From NCBI GenBank assembly GCA_900660155.1, contig CABFPE010000163.1, forward strand, positions 575,897 to 639,896: a stretch of DNA of 64,000 bases, read 5' to 3'. Both the position numbers and the translations under genes were made by a program. Under the pieces are notes generated by a model. It was given only the letters and a program-made list of their open reading frames with translations, made no database searches and had not been told where the DNA came from. This document shows, piece by piece, positions 10,363 to 21,850 of the stretch. Within the stretch, counting starts at the first letter, position 1; every line of letters starts with the position of its first letter. Origin of the DNA: Hofstenia miamia (lineage: Eukaryota; Xenacoelomorpha; Acoela; Hofsteniidae).

Positions 10363-11010
10363 GCATTAAATTGCTGCTGGTGCCCAGAGTCATAGAGTGC
10401 GTCTATGAGGGCAGTAATACAGAGAATTCCTCTGTCTCTGGCCTCTAGATAGGCCTTGGCCAGCATTTGCTGTGCCTTCCTATGAGGGAGCATTGCTCTG
10501 TCATGGGTTTTAGTGCAGACAATATACTCACGAGTTACCCAGTTAGTAGCCTTGGTTGGTGAAAGCTGGAGAGGCGCAACCCTCTCATGAAGCTCAGCCT
10601 TTGGCTTCACTCTGCTGATCAGACTCAACACAGATCAGCACTCTGCGTGCCAGGGGTCGCCAGAGGTTAAGCATGATTAAACCGGCCTTAGTGGTACACT
10701 TCTAGGGGCAGTTCCGGATATTGATCTGTTGACACACACTCTTCAGTCTGTCGACTGGTAGAGTAACCCCGACCACTTTGTGCATATGGGATCGGTAACT
10801 GTCGAGAAGCCTGTGTGTTTTCAGTTTTTCGGGTAAACTGACAGCAACGCAGTGGCAGCGCTGCTAGCGAGACTGCTACTGGTGCTAGACCATGAGTGCG
10901 TCTCATTGGGCAGTCATGCAGGGATAAATCTTTGTTTCTGACCTGTGAGATAGGCCAAGGCCAGCAGTTGCTGTGCCCTTCCTGTGAGGCAGCTTTGATG
11001 TGTCAAGGTC
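10363..11010. repeat. Direct duplication, unit spacing about 497 bp
   Basis: A segment of about 145 bp at 10,369-10,512 recurs diverged at 10,868-11,008. Shared landmarks are GCTGCTGGTGC against GCTACTGGTGC, GAGTGCGTCT, AGATAGGCC, GGCCAGCA and TTGCTGTGCC. The minus-strand translation is similar in both copies (AQQMLAKAYLEARDRG in the first, AQQLLALAYLTGQKQ in the second), so the unit may once have been coding. The first copy lies in a 131-codon minus-strand frame (10,631-10,236) with an RRRRLLPQ patch. I do not recognise the family. Confidence 0.7.
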
Positions 11011-11690
11011 GTTATGATCCGACATACTTTTAAACTGCAAAGCATCCAGTGAAAATGCGAGCACTCCAATATAATTTTCGGATCTCTATAGCGGAAAGCA
11101 GGAGCTTTCTTAGTTACCGCCGTTAGTAGTATTGGTTCGATCGATGGTTCAAATACAAATATGAAAAATTTTAACATTGGACAAAAATTCATCGAGCTAT
11201 ACCCGGCCAAAGTAGGCCAACTCGACAAAAAATTTCAAATTTTTTACGTTTTTTGGAGCTAGCTAATTTGGGGTTTTGGCTTTTGGACCTTCAGATGAAA
11301 TCTTCCTCTAGTGTTGCACTTTCGAATGAGCTATAAACTTCCGAAATCCATTCAGTAGAACATTAATAAAAAAAATTCCCATTTTGGCTGTCTACCTCGA
11401 GGCATATTTTTTTCTAATAACGGTCGAATCGTCGCTAGCCAGTTGCTATTAGCCAATCGGATTACAGATAAATTTTAGCAATGGGATTAACTTTTTAAAA
11501 CAACGGAAGAAGACAGACAGTAACGGTTGGGCTCACTATCAACCCCCTCCGGTCGAATAATGAAGGGTAAAAGGAAATAGATAAATCTTTAAGATTTTAA
11601 CCCCGGCCGCAATCACAAAATAAATTTCGACTATATATATATATTTGCCTGTTTATTATACAGTTTAATTAGATTTCAGTTATGCCCCCT
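11011..11690. other. Stretch between the complex repeat and the LINE, no gene seen
   Basis: Mixed sequence with a short (TA)n at about 11,629-11,645. It may be the 5' UTR of the downstream LINE or the tail of the complex repeat. No frame with recognisable motifs was found. Confidence 0.35.
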
Positions 11691-11695
11691 TCAAT

Positions 11696-14600
11696 TTGAG
11701 CGATGCCCAGTTTACCTCTGCTGTTGGTGGTCTGAAGAAAGACGCCATCATTTCATTGCTCCACCAAGCTGTCACTTCTCTTTTCTCACTCCCCTCCTCC
11801 AATGATGGTCCTGGTTTCATATCATCCCTGTCTGAATCCCTCACAAAGCTTTCTTCCAATGGTTCCTCACTACAATGTTCTCCTACAGTGCTGCTGCCTC
11901 ACGCACTGTCTCATCTCTCCCCAATCATTCTGCTCCAAGTTTCACACCCGCGTTTGCTCCTCCTGCTCTACCGCATCCTCCTAAGCAGTCTATCCCTTCG
12001 TCTACTAACCGTGATCGCCCTTGTCGAGTTTTTGATTCTAGTGCTTCCTGCCGCCCCACCCCCGCAAAGCTCATATCTATATTGGCCGTTTTGCTGTTTC
12101 TGTGTCCACCTCAGATGTTGCTGATCACCTTCGCTCCTCATCTCTACAATTTGATGATGTCCTTTCCATCCCTCCATGCCCTGACTTCATTTGTATCCTT
12201 CCATGTTGTCTGCGATCAAGAGTCTCATCTTGCACTCATGAATCTTGATGTGTGGTCTGAAGGCATCTTGATTCGTTATTACCACCTCTCTGACAATCAG
12301 CGCAAACCTTCGTCACCATCGCCGTAATACGCTTCACTGTGACTGACTATCTCACTCTGAGCTTCCTCTCCCCGTAACTTTGGCATTTCCTCATTGCTTG
12401 CCAATGCCCACGGCCTTGTATCTTTGAACCGTCATCTCAGTTTTTACAACTTCTTCTTGCAGTCTCTTGTTGACTTCATTTTCATCACTGAAACCTGGCT
12501 TGATCCTGCCATTGCTGACAGTGTTGTTTTTCCCAACTCTACTCTTAAAGTTCTTTCTCGTATAGATAGCTACAGTGGTCGCAATTGAGGTGTTCTCGTT
12601 GCTTCACGTCTTCCTAACCTTGACATCTGTCCCATCTCATTCGATTCATTATCGTTCGATTTCTGTTGTGGCCGTGCTGTTGTTCTTGATGACCATATTT
12701 TGTCTCTGATCTGCATTTATAACCCTCATTGGAAAAGTCTATCTCCCTCTCTTGTCACCTTGGCTTTTCCATTCGTCCTCATTTTCTTGTTTGTGGTGAC
12801 TTCAATCTTCCTAATGTCTGCTGGAATGTGTTCAACTCTACTGACACTTATGAGTATGCAGTTTTAGAAGTTTTTGCCTGCTATTCTCTTGAACAACTTG
12901 TATTTTCTCCTACTTCCAGCTCCTCCCTGCTTGATTTGGTTCTGTGCTCTCATCCCGATTACATATTTGACATATCTGTAATCCCTGTTCCTGCTAAGCT
13001 ATTAGATCACTTATTCCCCCGGTTCAATCTGTTTGTCAACTCTACTTCTCCATCTGCTTATCCAGCTGCTCCACAATATGCTCGATCGATTTAACAGTGA
13101 CTTTCTATCACCTAATGCTGCTCAATCATGTTCGCTCCCCGTTTTTAGTGATTCCTTCAAAGTTGATGATTGGTTCACTTTCTTACACCAACTTATTTCT
13201 TCTTATGTTCCTCGTCGGCTGAAAAAGCGTGCTTCTCTTCCTTTCTGTTTCTCGTCCCTTACTGTACACTCCTTGTATTTGTATAATTTGGAGTCTTCCA
13301 AACGCCATTCTGGTATTACTGCTTCTCCAAAGCTTGCTTCTCTCACAGAAGATGTTATTAATTTTATGGAACTTGACAAAGTCTCTCTTCTGTCTAGCTT
13401 CTCGTCCGGTTCTCTTCAAGACTCCTATTCCTTCCTGCGTTCTCTTCATTCCAAGCCAGAGCTCTCCAATTTGAGATGGAATCTTCTTTCTGCTCACTCT
13501 GACCTGGAGAAAGCTGATCCGTTCAACGCGTATTTTGCCTCTATTTTCCCTAAACCTGTCTCCATGTGTCCTGGTCCGCCTGCTGCCTCCTCGATAATCC
13601 AAATTATTGATATTGACTTCAGCGCCCATGATATTTCTCTCATGCTTAAATCTTGCAAGTTGTCTGGTCCTTGCTATCCTGACGGTGTCTCTTCTTGTGT
13701 AATTCATGAAACCTCCTCCATGCTTTCTATCCATTTAAAGCATCTTTACTCCTTCATTTGCTCCTCTAAGCGCTATCCCGCATGTTGGAAGACATCTTGG
13801 ATTTCTCCGCTGCTTGAATCTAATCAGCTTCCCTCCTCGCAGTTCACATCCTACCGCCCAATAGCTATTCTATCTCAACTGTCTATCATCTTTGAACGCC
13901 TAGTTTTTCGTTATGTACTCCCAAAAATTCGTCACCTCATCTGGATTACTAACTTACTCACACTGATCGAAAACTGCTACTTTCACTCAGATTGTAATGA
14001 TCCTGGTTTTATTATCTTTCTTGACATCTCAAAAGGGTTTGATCGCCTCCCTCCTTCCATTCTGCTTGACAAGTTACGTTTATTTGGTTTTGATGCGGAC
14101 TTCATCAATCTGTTTCAGTCGTACCTGACCAATCGGTACCAATGTGTCAAAATCAACTCGTCTATCTCTTCTCCTGTCCCCATTACTAGTGGTGCCCCTC
14201 AAGGCTCACTGTTTGCTGGTATTTTCTTCCTTGTTGTCATTAACGACCTCCTTCATCTTGCCTGTTGTATTTCGACGACACTGTGATTTTTTATGTTGGC
14301 TGGCCTTTTGCTGCTAACATTTCTTCTTATCTTGAGCATTTGTCTACTTGGTCCTCTGTCAACCATTTTGATTTTAGCGCTACCAAGACATGGGGTATTT
14401 CCTTTTCTGTGGCCCCCTTTCTGATTTGCCTCTAACTGTGAACTTTGCTTCTCATCACACTAATCTTGGAGTTCAACTTGCTGCAAACTTAAATTGGATT
14501 GGACATGTGTCTTTGCGTCTCCGCAAAGCTAATTCCTCGCTATTTGCCGTTTTTCGTAATATTCCTTTTAATAACTCGTCCGCTGTGAAACTCTCTTTGT

Positions 14601-14706
14601 TCAAGTCCATTTCTCGTGCAATTCTTCTCTATGCGTTTCTCTGTTGGTGGCCTTTTCATGCTTTGTTACATTCCATGGAATGTTTCCAGAAACGCGCTTT
14701 CAAATA
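11696..14706 (+). mobile_element. LINE copy A, CR1/Jockey-like, ORF1 remnant plus endonuclease-RT ORF2
   Basis: ORF1 remnant 11,696 to about 12,325: a Ser/Pro-rich linker ends in the gag-like FHVVCDQESHLALMN then DVWSEGILIRYYHL, like the DPxLWPEGxxVRxFR ending of CR1/L2 ORF1s. ORF2 from about 12,400: endonuclease boxes FIFITETWLDP, VCGDFNLPNVCWN, LLDLVLCSHPDY. RT from about 13,500: SGPCYPDGV, SYRPIAILSQLSIIFERLV, FIIFLDISKGFDRLP (motif A), SGAPQGSLFAGIFFLVVIND. Past the box near 14,280 the frame changes, and the thumb part (HHTNLGVQLAANLNWIGHVS) is in another frame. ORF1 and the endonuclease are also split over frames, so the copy is inactive. The 418-codon frame 13,033-14,286 is its largest open piece. 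CpG content is normal, unlike copy B at 37 kb. It is cut at 14,706 where an inverted copy begins. Confidence 0.85.
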
Positions 14707-15450
14707 AATCATTAGAGTGAGTGCAGCGGGAAATAGAGAACTTAATGAAATCAAAAGGATCAAGATCCAATTTGCGAGTGAGCAGTCGATTGAACAGGAG
14801 GAGATCACAGGCATAGAAGTGGAGTGACAGCGGGAGAGTGAAGGAAGGCATCTGTGTATGGCAAGTGAGAGATCCATTTGAAGGCATGCTTCTGGAAACG
14901 TTCCATAGAGTGGAACAAGATACGGGAAGGCCACCAACAGGGAGAAGCATAAAGAAGATTGGCGCGAGGAATGGATCTGAACAAAGAGAGAGGAATTAAA
15001 AGGAACATTGCGGAAGAGGGCAAAGAGGGAGGAATTAGCTTTCCGGAGACGCAAGGACACATGACCAGACCAATTTAAGTTATCAGCAAGTTGAACTCCA
15101 AAATGAGTATGATGAGGGGAAAAGTGCACAGGAAGAGGAAGATCAGAAGATAGAGATGCAGAAAATGAAATCAAGATGGTTAACAGAAGACCAAGTAGCC
15201 AAAAGCTCAAGATCAGAGGTAACATTGGAGGCAAAAGAACTACCAAAGTTGAAAATCGCAGTGTCATCAACGTACAGTAGGCAGGATGAGTTGAGGTCAG
15301 ATTGAGGGATGTCGTTGATAGCAATAAGGAATAAGAGAACAGCAAACAATGAACCTTGAGAAGCACCACTAGAGACAAGAGCAGGGGAAGAAATAGACGA
15401 GTTGATTTTGACACGCTGACGACAATGGGACAGGTAAGACTAAAAGAGTT
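14707..15450 (-). mobile_element. LINE copy C, same family as copy A, inverted (3' part of ORF2)
   Basis: On the minus strand, from about 15,450 downward, I read KINSSISSPALVSSGASQGS then LFAVLLFLIAINDIP, then the catalytic box LLYVDDTAIFNFG near 15,270, then HHTHFGVQLADNLNWSGHVS and LRLRKANSSLFALFRN. It continues through a CWWPSRILFHSMERFQKHAF segment to the 3' end near 14,707. It is related to, but clearly diverged from, copy A (14,115-14,706), and carries about 160 bp more of the 3' part than copy A. Several frame changes show it is dead. The two copies are tail to tail. Confidence 0.85.
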
Positions 15451-15499
15451 TATTGATTCATATCTTCCATGAAAACAACAATGTGGTGACACTCAAGCA

Positions 15500-16850
15500 T
15501 TATGCAGAATTTTTAAGAAAATTAAATATTTAGCTTACAAAATTATATTAAATGTGATAAGATACGTCAAAACTTTAAAATTGGGAAATATGTATAAAAT
15601 TGCAGAAGGCAATATAATTAAGTGTAGACACAAACAAGGTAAATAATATAGTAATGTTTTATTAATTAATTTAATTATTTCTGCATTCCAAATCCCAATA
15701 ACTTTAATTAGCACTTTAATTTTTACGAGAAAAATAATATTTACAAAGAATTCATAATTATTTATAATTAAGGATTTAAAAGTTGTGCTTGACTTATTTA
15801 TCGTTACAAACTTTGCAAGAACGCACGCTAAATTTTGGAAAACTCATATTATATACATACGATTAAAAGCATAAATGCGATTTGAGTGTTTTCGATAGTT
15901 GAAAGCTGGAGAAACGGATCTAATAAAAGATATCAAATTTATAGCAAATAAAATTTCCGATAATGCAAAGTAGTTAATATGCTCGATAGATAATAGTTTA
16001 GATAGGTTCTGGTAAATATTTTCAAATTCAAATTTCGAAAAGCACATCTAACTGGATGAAGTATGAAGACTAATATTTTTATAATTTAGGGTTAGGGTTG
16101 AGGAAGAATGCTATTTGAATTCTCAATAAATAAATTATTATACTACAGCATAACCCTGATTTAGGGCCACTTTTTCAATAAAGACAATTTTTGATTGAGC
16201 ATATGATAGTTTTAAATGCTACACTATTACATGTATGAATATTCCAAATGTGCATTACTATTGCATGTAGCAAAATTTTAGAAAGAGGTAGGCAAATGCA
16301 GAATCTTAACTTCAAACTGCCCAAGAAATTCTTTACATGTACCTTGAAAAAATGCTTCTAAATTATAACCAAAAAATAAACTTTATTACCAATAGATGTA
16401 TTCAGGGCTTTCGGTTGCGATTTTAAAATTTTCTAAAGAATTTTTTTCAGAAAATGTGAAAAAACGATTGGTATTTATAAAAGGACATTGCTCTAATTAA
16501 GGTTAAGAAATAAGTTATTTTGGAATGTTTCATTTTATATGAAATTTTAGCAATACATTGTTCAGAAATGGATTCAAGTTGGCAAATATAACAATTACAC
16601 ATCACATAGGTTCAAAAATATATTTCTTGCTTATGATGTGCCTAAATCGAAGGTAAATCTGTTATTGTGCCAGGCCAAAATTATGGCGGATAGCGGTACA
16701 CGGCCGGCGTAAACTTTCACTAGTAATAGCTTCGTATAGGCCAATTTGGCCGCTAAATTAATTCAAAATTTAACGAAGACCGTTTAAGAGTAAGTCATCA
16801 ATATTAGTTGTTTACTGTACTATTTGCCAAGAAGACAAAACGAGAAATTT
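15500..16850. other. AT-rich stretch, nothing recognised
   Basis: No credible exon or repeat boundary. A single TTAGGGTTAGGG at about 16,087 is too short to count as interstitial telomere repeat. A locally GC- and CpG-rich patch lies at 16,675-16,760. Confidence 0.4.
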
Positions 16851-16853
16851 AGG

Positions 16854-16975
16854 TTTTGTCTCACTTCCCCTAAACTCATTTCCCCCAAATCTGACGTCAC
16901 AAAATATTAAATACTGTTAGAGACAATTTCAATAAAATTGTAATGGGGGAAATGAGTTTGAAAAGTCAGACAAAA
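16854..16975. mobile_element. Small MITE-like inverted repeat
   Basis: Arms of about 36 bp, TTTTGTCTCACTT with AAACTCATTTCCCCC on the left, are mirrored on the right around a spacer of about 50 bp. No clear target duplication. Non-coding. Confidence 0.55.
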
Positions 16976-18206
16976 TTTAAATTTATTATCAAAATATCAA
17001 AATGCTAAATATTTATCTTGAAATTGATAATATAAATTATTTTATTTAATAGATTACTATTGAATAGGGAGAATGAGTGTTATATAAAATCTATTAGATT
17101 AATTTCCAGAAAAATTTCCGAATCAAGATTACGTCTGATATATCTAGTATAAAATCTCTACCAAAATAGCAAAATGCCTACTTAATTATTACAATATATT
17201 TGAATTTCTGAGTATTTCATCATTAGAGAAAAGGGAAGTCATCAGCATTAAAAGTTAAACTTGAAATCAACTTGAATACAATAACAAAATCAACTATCAA
17301 CCATAAATATCAATGTCTCCATATAATTTTCTCACAGTACAAATTTGAGCTGTTTCTTTTAACTAAAATTTTAAACTAGGAATTGAACTGCAAACACTTC
17401 AACTCAACTCAAGAACTCTTTTTGGAAGTATTATATTAAGCTCTTTTAATACTCATGAATATTTGTGTTCATTTGAATGCTTAATTTTTAAATGTTTTGA
17501 GCAAATCATAGAATTACTTTGCAAGTACATACAAAATATATTTCCATGTTTATGTGTGGTAATCTATTTCTCCTAATATTAAAAGCAGCTTGAAGTAATA
17601 TTGATTTTCCTACAAATATGCTTTTTTAGTTCTGAAATTGAATAACATTTTACTTAAATACATTTCTTTTATCAGACATAACTTGTTTTTTAATATGGAA
17701 ACAACAATAAACAGGATTTTTCCCAGTGTTGTTTCCAGTTTTCTACAGGTCATTTCTACAGCTAGAATTGTTTATTAATATTTTGTTGTTTTATATTTGG
17801 GCTTGCTTAGTCTGGGGGAATACTACTGCACATAATGCTTGCAGTGGTTTACTATTGTGGTCATATGTTTAATTAGGGCAACATTTTCAAAATTTGTTTT
17901 TCTTTTGCTTAAATGGGTTTGCTTAATTGTTCATTGGTACTCAATTGGAAGCTAATAGATAACTAATTCCCAGTTGAGAGTCTTCTCTTGCAGTGCAACA
18001 GTATGCTTCATTGCTGGAGATAATAACTTCAGCTGCCCTTCTAGCCTGAATGATTAGTTGTACAATTCACTATAACAAATTTCTTATTCAAGATTATATT
18101 GTAGAATCACTGGGTTGAATCTAGAGATAACTATACCAGAGGACTTATTGTCAAAGCAAATGTTGCTTTTGTGAACATTAACTAGAGCAGTGATTTTAAC
18201 TAGCAC

Positions 18207-18373
18207 TAGAACACAATTGAACTGAACGTTTTTCTCCTATTTACAGATGCTTTAGTGTCTTATATACAATGCAAATTAACAATATATACAAACATACAAA
18301 CAACTAGTCACTAATAAATACAAAAAGCTCATAAGCTGGTTGATACTGGAAAATAGTATCTGCCAATGCTACA
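18207..18373 (-). repeat. LTR-like interspersed repeat, copy 1
   Basis: On the minus strand it begins TGTAGCATTGGCAG, contains a TATA-box-like TATATAAG and ends near CAATTGTGTTCTAG. A second diverged copy lies at 50,599-50,757, also on the minus strand. TG start and internal TATA suggest a solo long terminal repeat of an old LTR element, but no coding part adjoins and the ends are uncertain. Confidence 0.5.
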
Positions 18374-20490
18374 AAATGTTATGAGATTCAATTTGATGTC
18401 AGCTTCTAACATATTTCTCATGTTATTTACTACTACATACTACTTAACATTTTGTTTTCACTGTTCTTTGATGTAAATGTTATTCAGGTTCAATGAACTA
18501 TCAGGCATTGTGCAAATTATGGTTTATACTACTAACAATCAATACTGGTTTCTGCATTTGATGCTTCTTAGAATGTTTAAATGTATTAACACCACTATTG
18601 CCAATACCTTAATATTATTGAGTTTGCTAATTAAACATGGGTAGCTCAGGCTACTTCTATTTTTTGAAAAATAATATTTGCCTTTGATATCAATCATTTT
18701 TGTTTTTGTATTTAATTATGATATCATTTTGCTTATTGAATACCTAATTATTACTCTACAGTTTTTAGAATTATTGTACTTTTTAGAAAAGCTGACACAT
18801 TATTATTTGAGTGGTTCATGAAAGCTGTATAATGTAGCATAATCAGCATCAATCTGCATAAAAGGGTGATGATGAAAAGAAAGAGAAATTAAAGATACTT
18901 ATTTATTTTAATTATGCTTTTGTAAAAATAAGTTGTTATGAAAAAAGTGCCTGTCAGTGGAAGGAGGATCAACTGAAATGCTTAGCTAATTAATAACACC
19001 TTTTTTAAAGGTTAATGAAAGAGTTAACAAGCACAGAAACAATAGTCAATGAGAAAACAAGTGCATGTTGTGTTGTTTCTAAAGTGTAGTATAAAAACAC
19101 TGTGAGAAGAGAAACAGGTTGATGAATTAAAACATTCAGATTTATCTTTTGTTTCATATCAGGTTTTGTTATTATATTAATGGAAAGCTAAACATTCATG
19201 CACATAAGTAGCTATTCAGGGAATCTCACCATTTCAATTATCAGCTGTCTGAGAGGCATCTCCATTTCTACACTGGACATCAGCTTTAACATCAGTTTTA
19301 CTGCTCTGCCCTGTTTAGTGAAAGTGTGTCTTTAGATTAATGTTAGGCAAAGAAGTTTTTCTTCATTTAGCTTACATATTAATCAATTCACTCAAAACAG
19401 CTGGAAAGCTGAATGTAGGTTAAGCCACTAGTTTAGATTTCAAATTCATTGTTGGTATTAAACATAACAAGCTTTATTAAACATAAGAGATGTCTACAGA
19501 CATCCTATTATATATATATATATTGGTAATTACTACCTTTTTAAACCTATCTTTCAGGGACTTCTGTTTTTCAGCCACAATGATTGCTCACATGTATTGA
19601 GGGCTATGTAATTATTTATTTATAGGGTTATCTATATGTAAGATCTATAAGAAGTGAAAGCAGCATGGTTGTGAACATTAATTTATCCATGCCAATAACA
19701 ATTGCAATTATTGTGCAACTTCATTATAGGCAAGCAACATGAGGAACATTGTCACCTTAACAATATTAACCACAGTCATTGAGCTAGATCATTTGTGAGT
19801 CACCAACCATTGCATAGCATTGGCAATTGCTGCTAGATTCCATTATGTTCTTGATTGCATGGCTCCACCTTGGGTTTTGACCCTGATGATCTCTGCTGAA
19901 CTGAAATGGACTTTAATTATTAGAACACTATCATAAAGTTAGTGAAGGAATTAAGCCATGTAATGAATTAACATTCACCAATTGGGCAGTGGAGATATAA
20001 CTGGAATCTACTACTCAATGGAGATATATTTGTGTAACTATGAAAATTAATAGTAACAGCTATTTACAGTCAATTTTGATTGTAACATCAGTTGGTAGAT
20101 AGGTAGTTGTGTAGATAAAGTGCTTGATATCAATAACAAAGATTATTTATTATAAGTAAATAACACTTATGCCACACACTCAAAATATTACCTAGGTAGC
20201 TGGCATATTTTTAAGCCACTTTTTTCAAGACAATGTCAATGATATCATCTGTTAAGCCATTGTGAATTATACTAATATAATTAACCCAAAAATATCACTC
20301 ACTTCTGAAAAAATTTACAATTCTAGTATAAGATGATCTCAAGAAAAATTTTCCGTACTTCTCAAGTAACTGTGACAAACAGAAGCTCTGATGTTATCCC
20401 CAGAAACTGAGGTTAATTAATCAATCTGAAATGCATCTCAAGCAATAAATAGTTGCTACATAGAAAACAATTGATTTAAAAAAACATATA

Positions 20491-20738
20491 TCAATATTCA
20501 TATAAGACAAGATGCAAATGAATTTGAGGATCTAAGAGTGCATCTTCTAATTTAGCAAGATCATCTCTTGAATGCCACTGCAGAAAAGATTGAAATATCT
20601 CAGTATAATAATAAAGTTTATAAAAATTGCTGTAGCTATCATACACGGCAATTGTTTCAAATTTGGATGAAACTTTTTGTTGAACTATTCTTTGTATTCT
20701 TTCAATATCAACATCAAGCAACAATTGATATCTATGAA
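20491..20738 (-). CDS. Candidate terminal exon of an unidentified gene
   Basis: On the minus strand a frame runs from a possible acceptor (TTTTCTAAAG, exon start 20,738, two bases before the first full codon) to TGA at 20,493-20,491. It encodes about 81 residues with a coding-like composition: HRYQLLLDVDIERIQRIVQQ, KVSSKFETIAVYDSYSNF, YKLYYYTEIFQSFLQWHS and RDDLAKLEDALLD. The alternation of charged and hydrophobic residues suggests helices. It lies in CpG-depleted block 1. Family not recognised and no partner exon found. An old transposon gene is the main alternative. Confidence 0.35.
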
Positions 20739-20975
20739 CTTTAGAAAATAAAAAATGCATGATTAAATTTCAAGATATTTTTAAAAAAATTATAAATTAA
20801 AGCAAATACATGGTTTTAAAAGGCAATCCAATTATAGGAGATACTTTGTCCTATCATGCTAAATATTAAATGTTGTATAATAAAAATATCATAAAATAAA
20901 CTAATTTAATTTATAAAGTTTCTCATTATTTTTCCATAGAAATATTTCAATTATTAAGTTATGAAATAAATATAG

Positions 20976-20977
<2 letters not shown>

Positions 20978-21008
<31 letters not shown>
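20978..21008. repeat. (TA)n microsatellite
   Basis: About 14 TA units near the right edge of CpG-depleted block 1. Confidence 0.95.
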
Positions 21009-21069
21009 TATATTATTTTTTATTTATTCTAATAAAGCAGCTATTTAGTAAAGTCACTGAATCCACAAA

Positions 21070-21545
21070 AGTTATGTGTATGGTTTGGTTTTACAGCTTC
21101 ACTCCGTCTCACACAATTTTCTTGGTGGAAGCCATAATCGGTGCTAATTACCTTGATATGCTATTGAGACATGTTAGACCACAGCTAGCAGAACACCGCA
21201 AACTATCCAGAACCATTTTTTATGAAGGATGGTGTACCTGAGCACTTTGTGAATGATGTGCAGAATTATTTTCATGCAACATTCTTAGAGGATCGGGTCA
21301 TCTCAAGTGGTTGTAAAATTTTATAGCCACCACGGTTTCCCAGACATGAATCCATTGGATTACTGGTTCTGGGGAACGTTAAATGCAAGAGGTTTTCATT
21401 GCAATGTTCCACAAACATTAAATGAATTATATCAAAGAGTAATAGATGAATGTGAGGCATTTACAACAGAAGAAATGGCTGTAGCAGTTAGCAGTTTATG
21501 GAACAGGTGTAAACTATTGGAAAGAGTAAATGGTGGTTACTTTCA
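21070..21545 (+). mobile_element. Decayed DDE transposase, Tc1/mariner-superfamily type (C-terminal half)
   Basis: Plus-strand remnants read FLMKDGVPEHFVNDVQNYF, then after a frame break PPRFPDMNPLDYWFWGTL, then NELYQRVIDECEAF and ERVNGGYFQQLL. This order (DGAPxHF, WPPRSPDLxPLDFFLWG, a Leu-rich helix, NGGHFEH-like end) is the C-terminal part of an insect-common mariner-related DDE transposase family. The N-terminal DNA-binding part and terminal repeats are not present. A stop lies just before PPRF and the copy runs into a (TA)n tract and an assembly gap. Confidence 0.7.
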
Positions 21546-21553
21546 ACAGTTAT

Positions 21554-21554
<1 letters not shown>

Positions 21555-21586
<32 letters not shown>

Positions 21587-21816
21587 NNNNNNNNNNNNNN
21601 NNNNNNNNNNNNNNNNNNNNNNNNNNNNNNNNNNNNNNNNNNNNNNNNNNNNNNNNNNNNNNNNNNNNNNNNNNNNNNNNNNNNNNNNNNNNNNNNNNNN
21701 NNNNNNNNNNNNNNNNNNNNNNNNNNNNNNNNNNNNNNNNNNNNNNNNNNNNNNNNNNNNNNNNNNNNNNNNNNNNNNNNNNNNNNNNNNNNNNNNNNNN
21801 NNNNNNNNNNNNNNNN

Positions 21817-21848
<32 letters not shown>
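21555..21848. other. Assembly gap (230 N) inside a (TA)n tract
   Basis: N runs from 21,587 to 21,816 with (TA)n on both sides. A 188-codon frame reported across the Ns is meaningless beyond 21,545. Confidence 0.98.

Positions 21849-21849
<1 letters not shown>

Positions 21850-21850
<1 letters not shown>

Larger units (their letters stand above)
17140..21100. other. CpG-depleted block 1
   Basis: By eye only a handful of CG dinucleotides occur in about 4 kb (near 18,226, 20,352 and 20,643), although C and G are not rare. The DNA to the left (16.68-17.13 kb) and to the right (from about 21.1 kb) has normal CpG. TG and CA are frequent. Contents are mostly unrecognised non-coding DNA, an LTR-like repeat and one candidate exon. 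Best explained by long-term cytosine methylation and deamination. Counts were not computed. Confidence 0.75.

Noticed and set aside
13183-13734. 183-codon minus-strand frame
   Set aside because: It is the antisense shadow of the LINE copy A reverse-transcriptase frame and has no motif of its own.
14656-15492. 278-codon minus-strand frame as a host gene
   Set aside because: Its sequence is LINE copy C read partly out of frame. The true LINE motifs (including YVDD) fall in changing frames over the same segment.
16080-16110. TTAGGGTTAGGG as interstitial telomeric repeat
   Set aside because: Only about two units. A similar GGGTTAGGGTT near 44,300 is equally short. Chance is sufficient.
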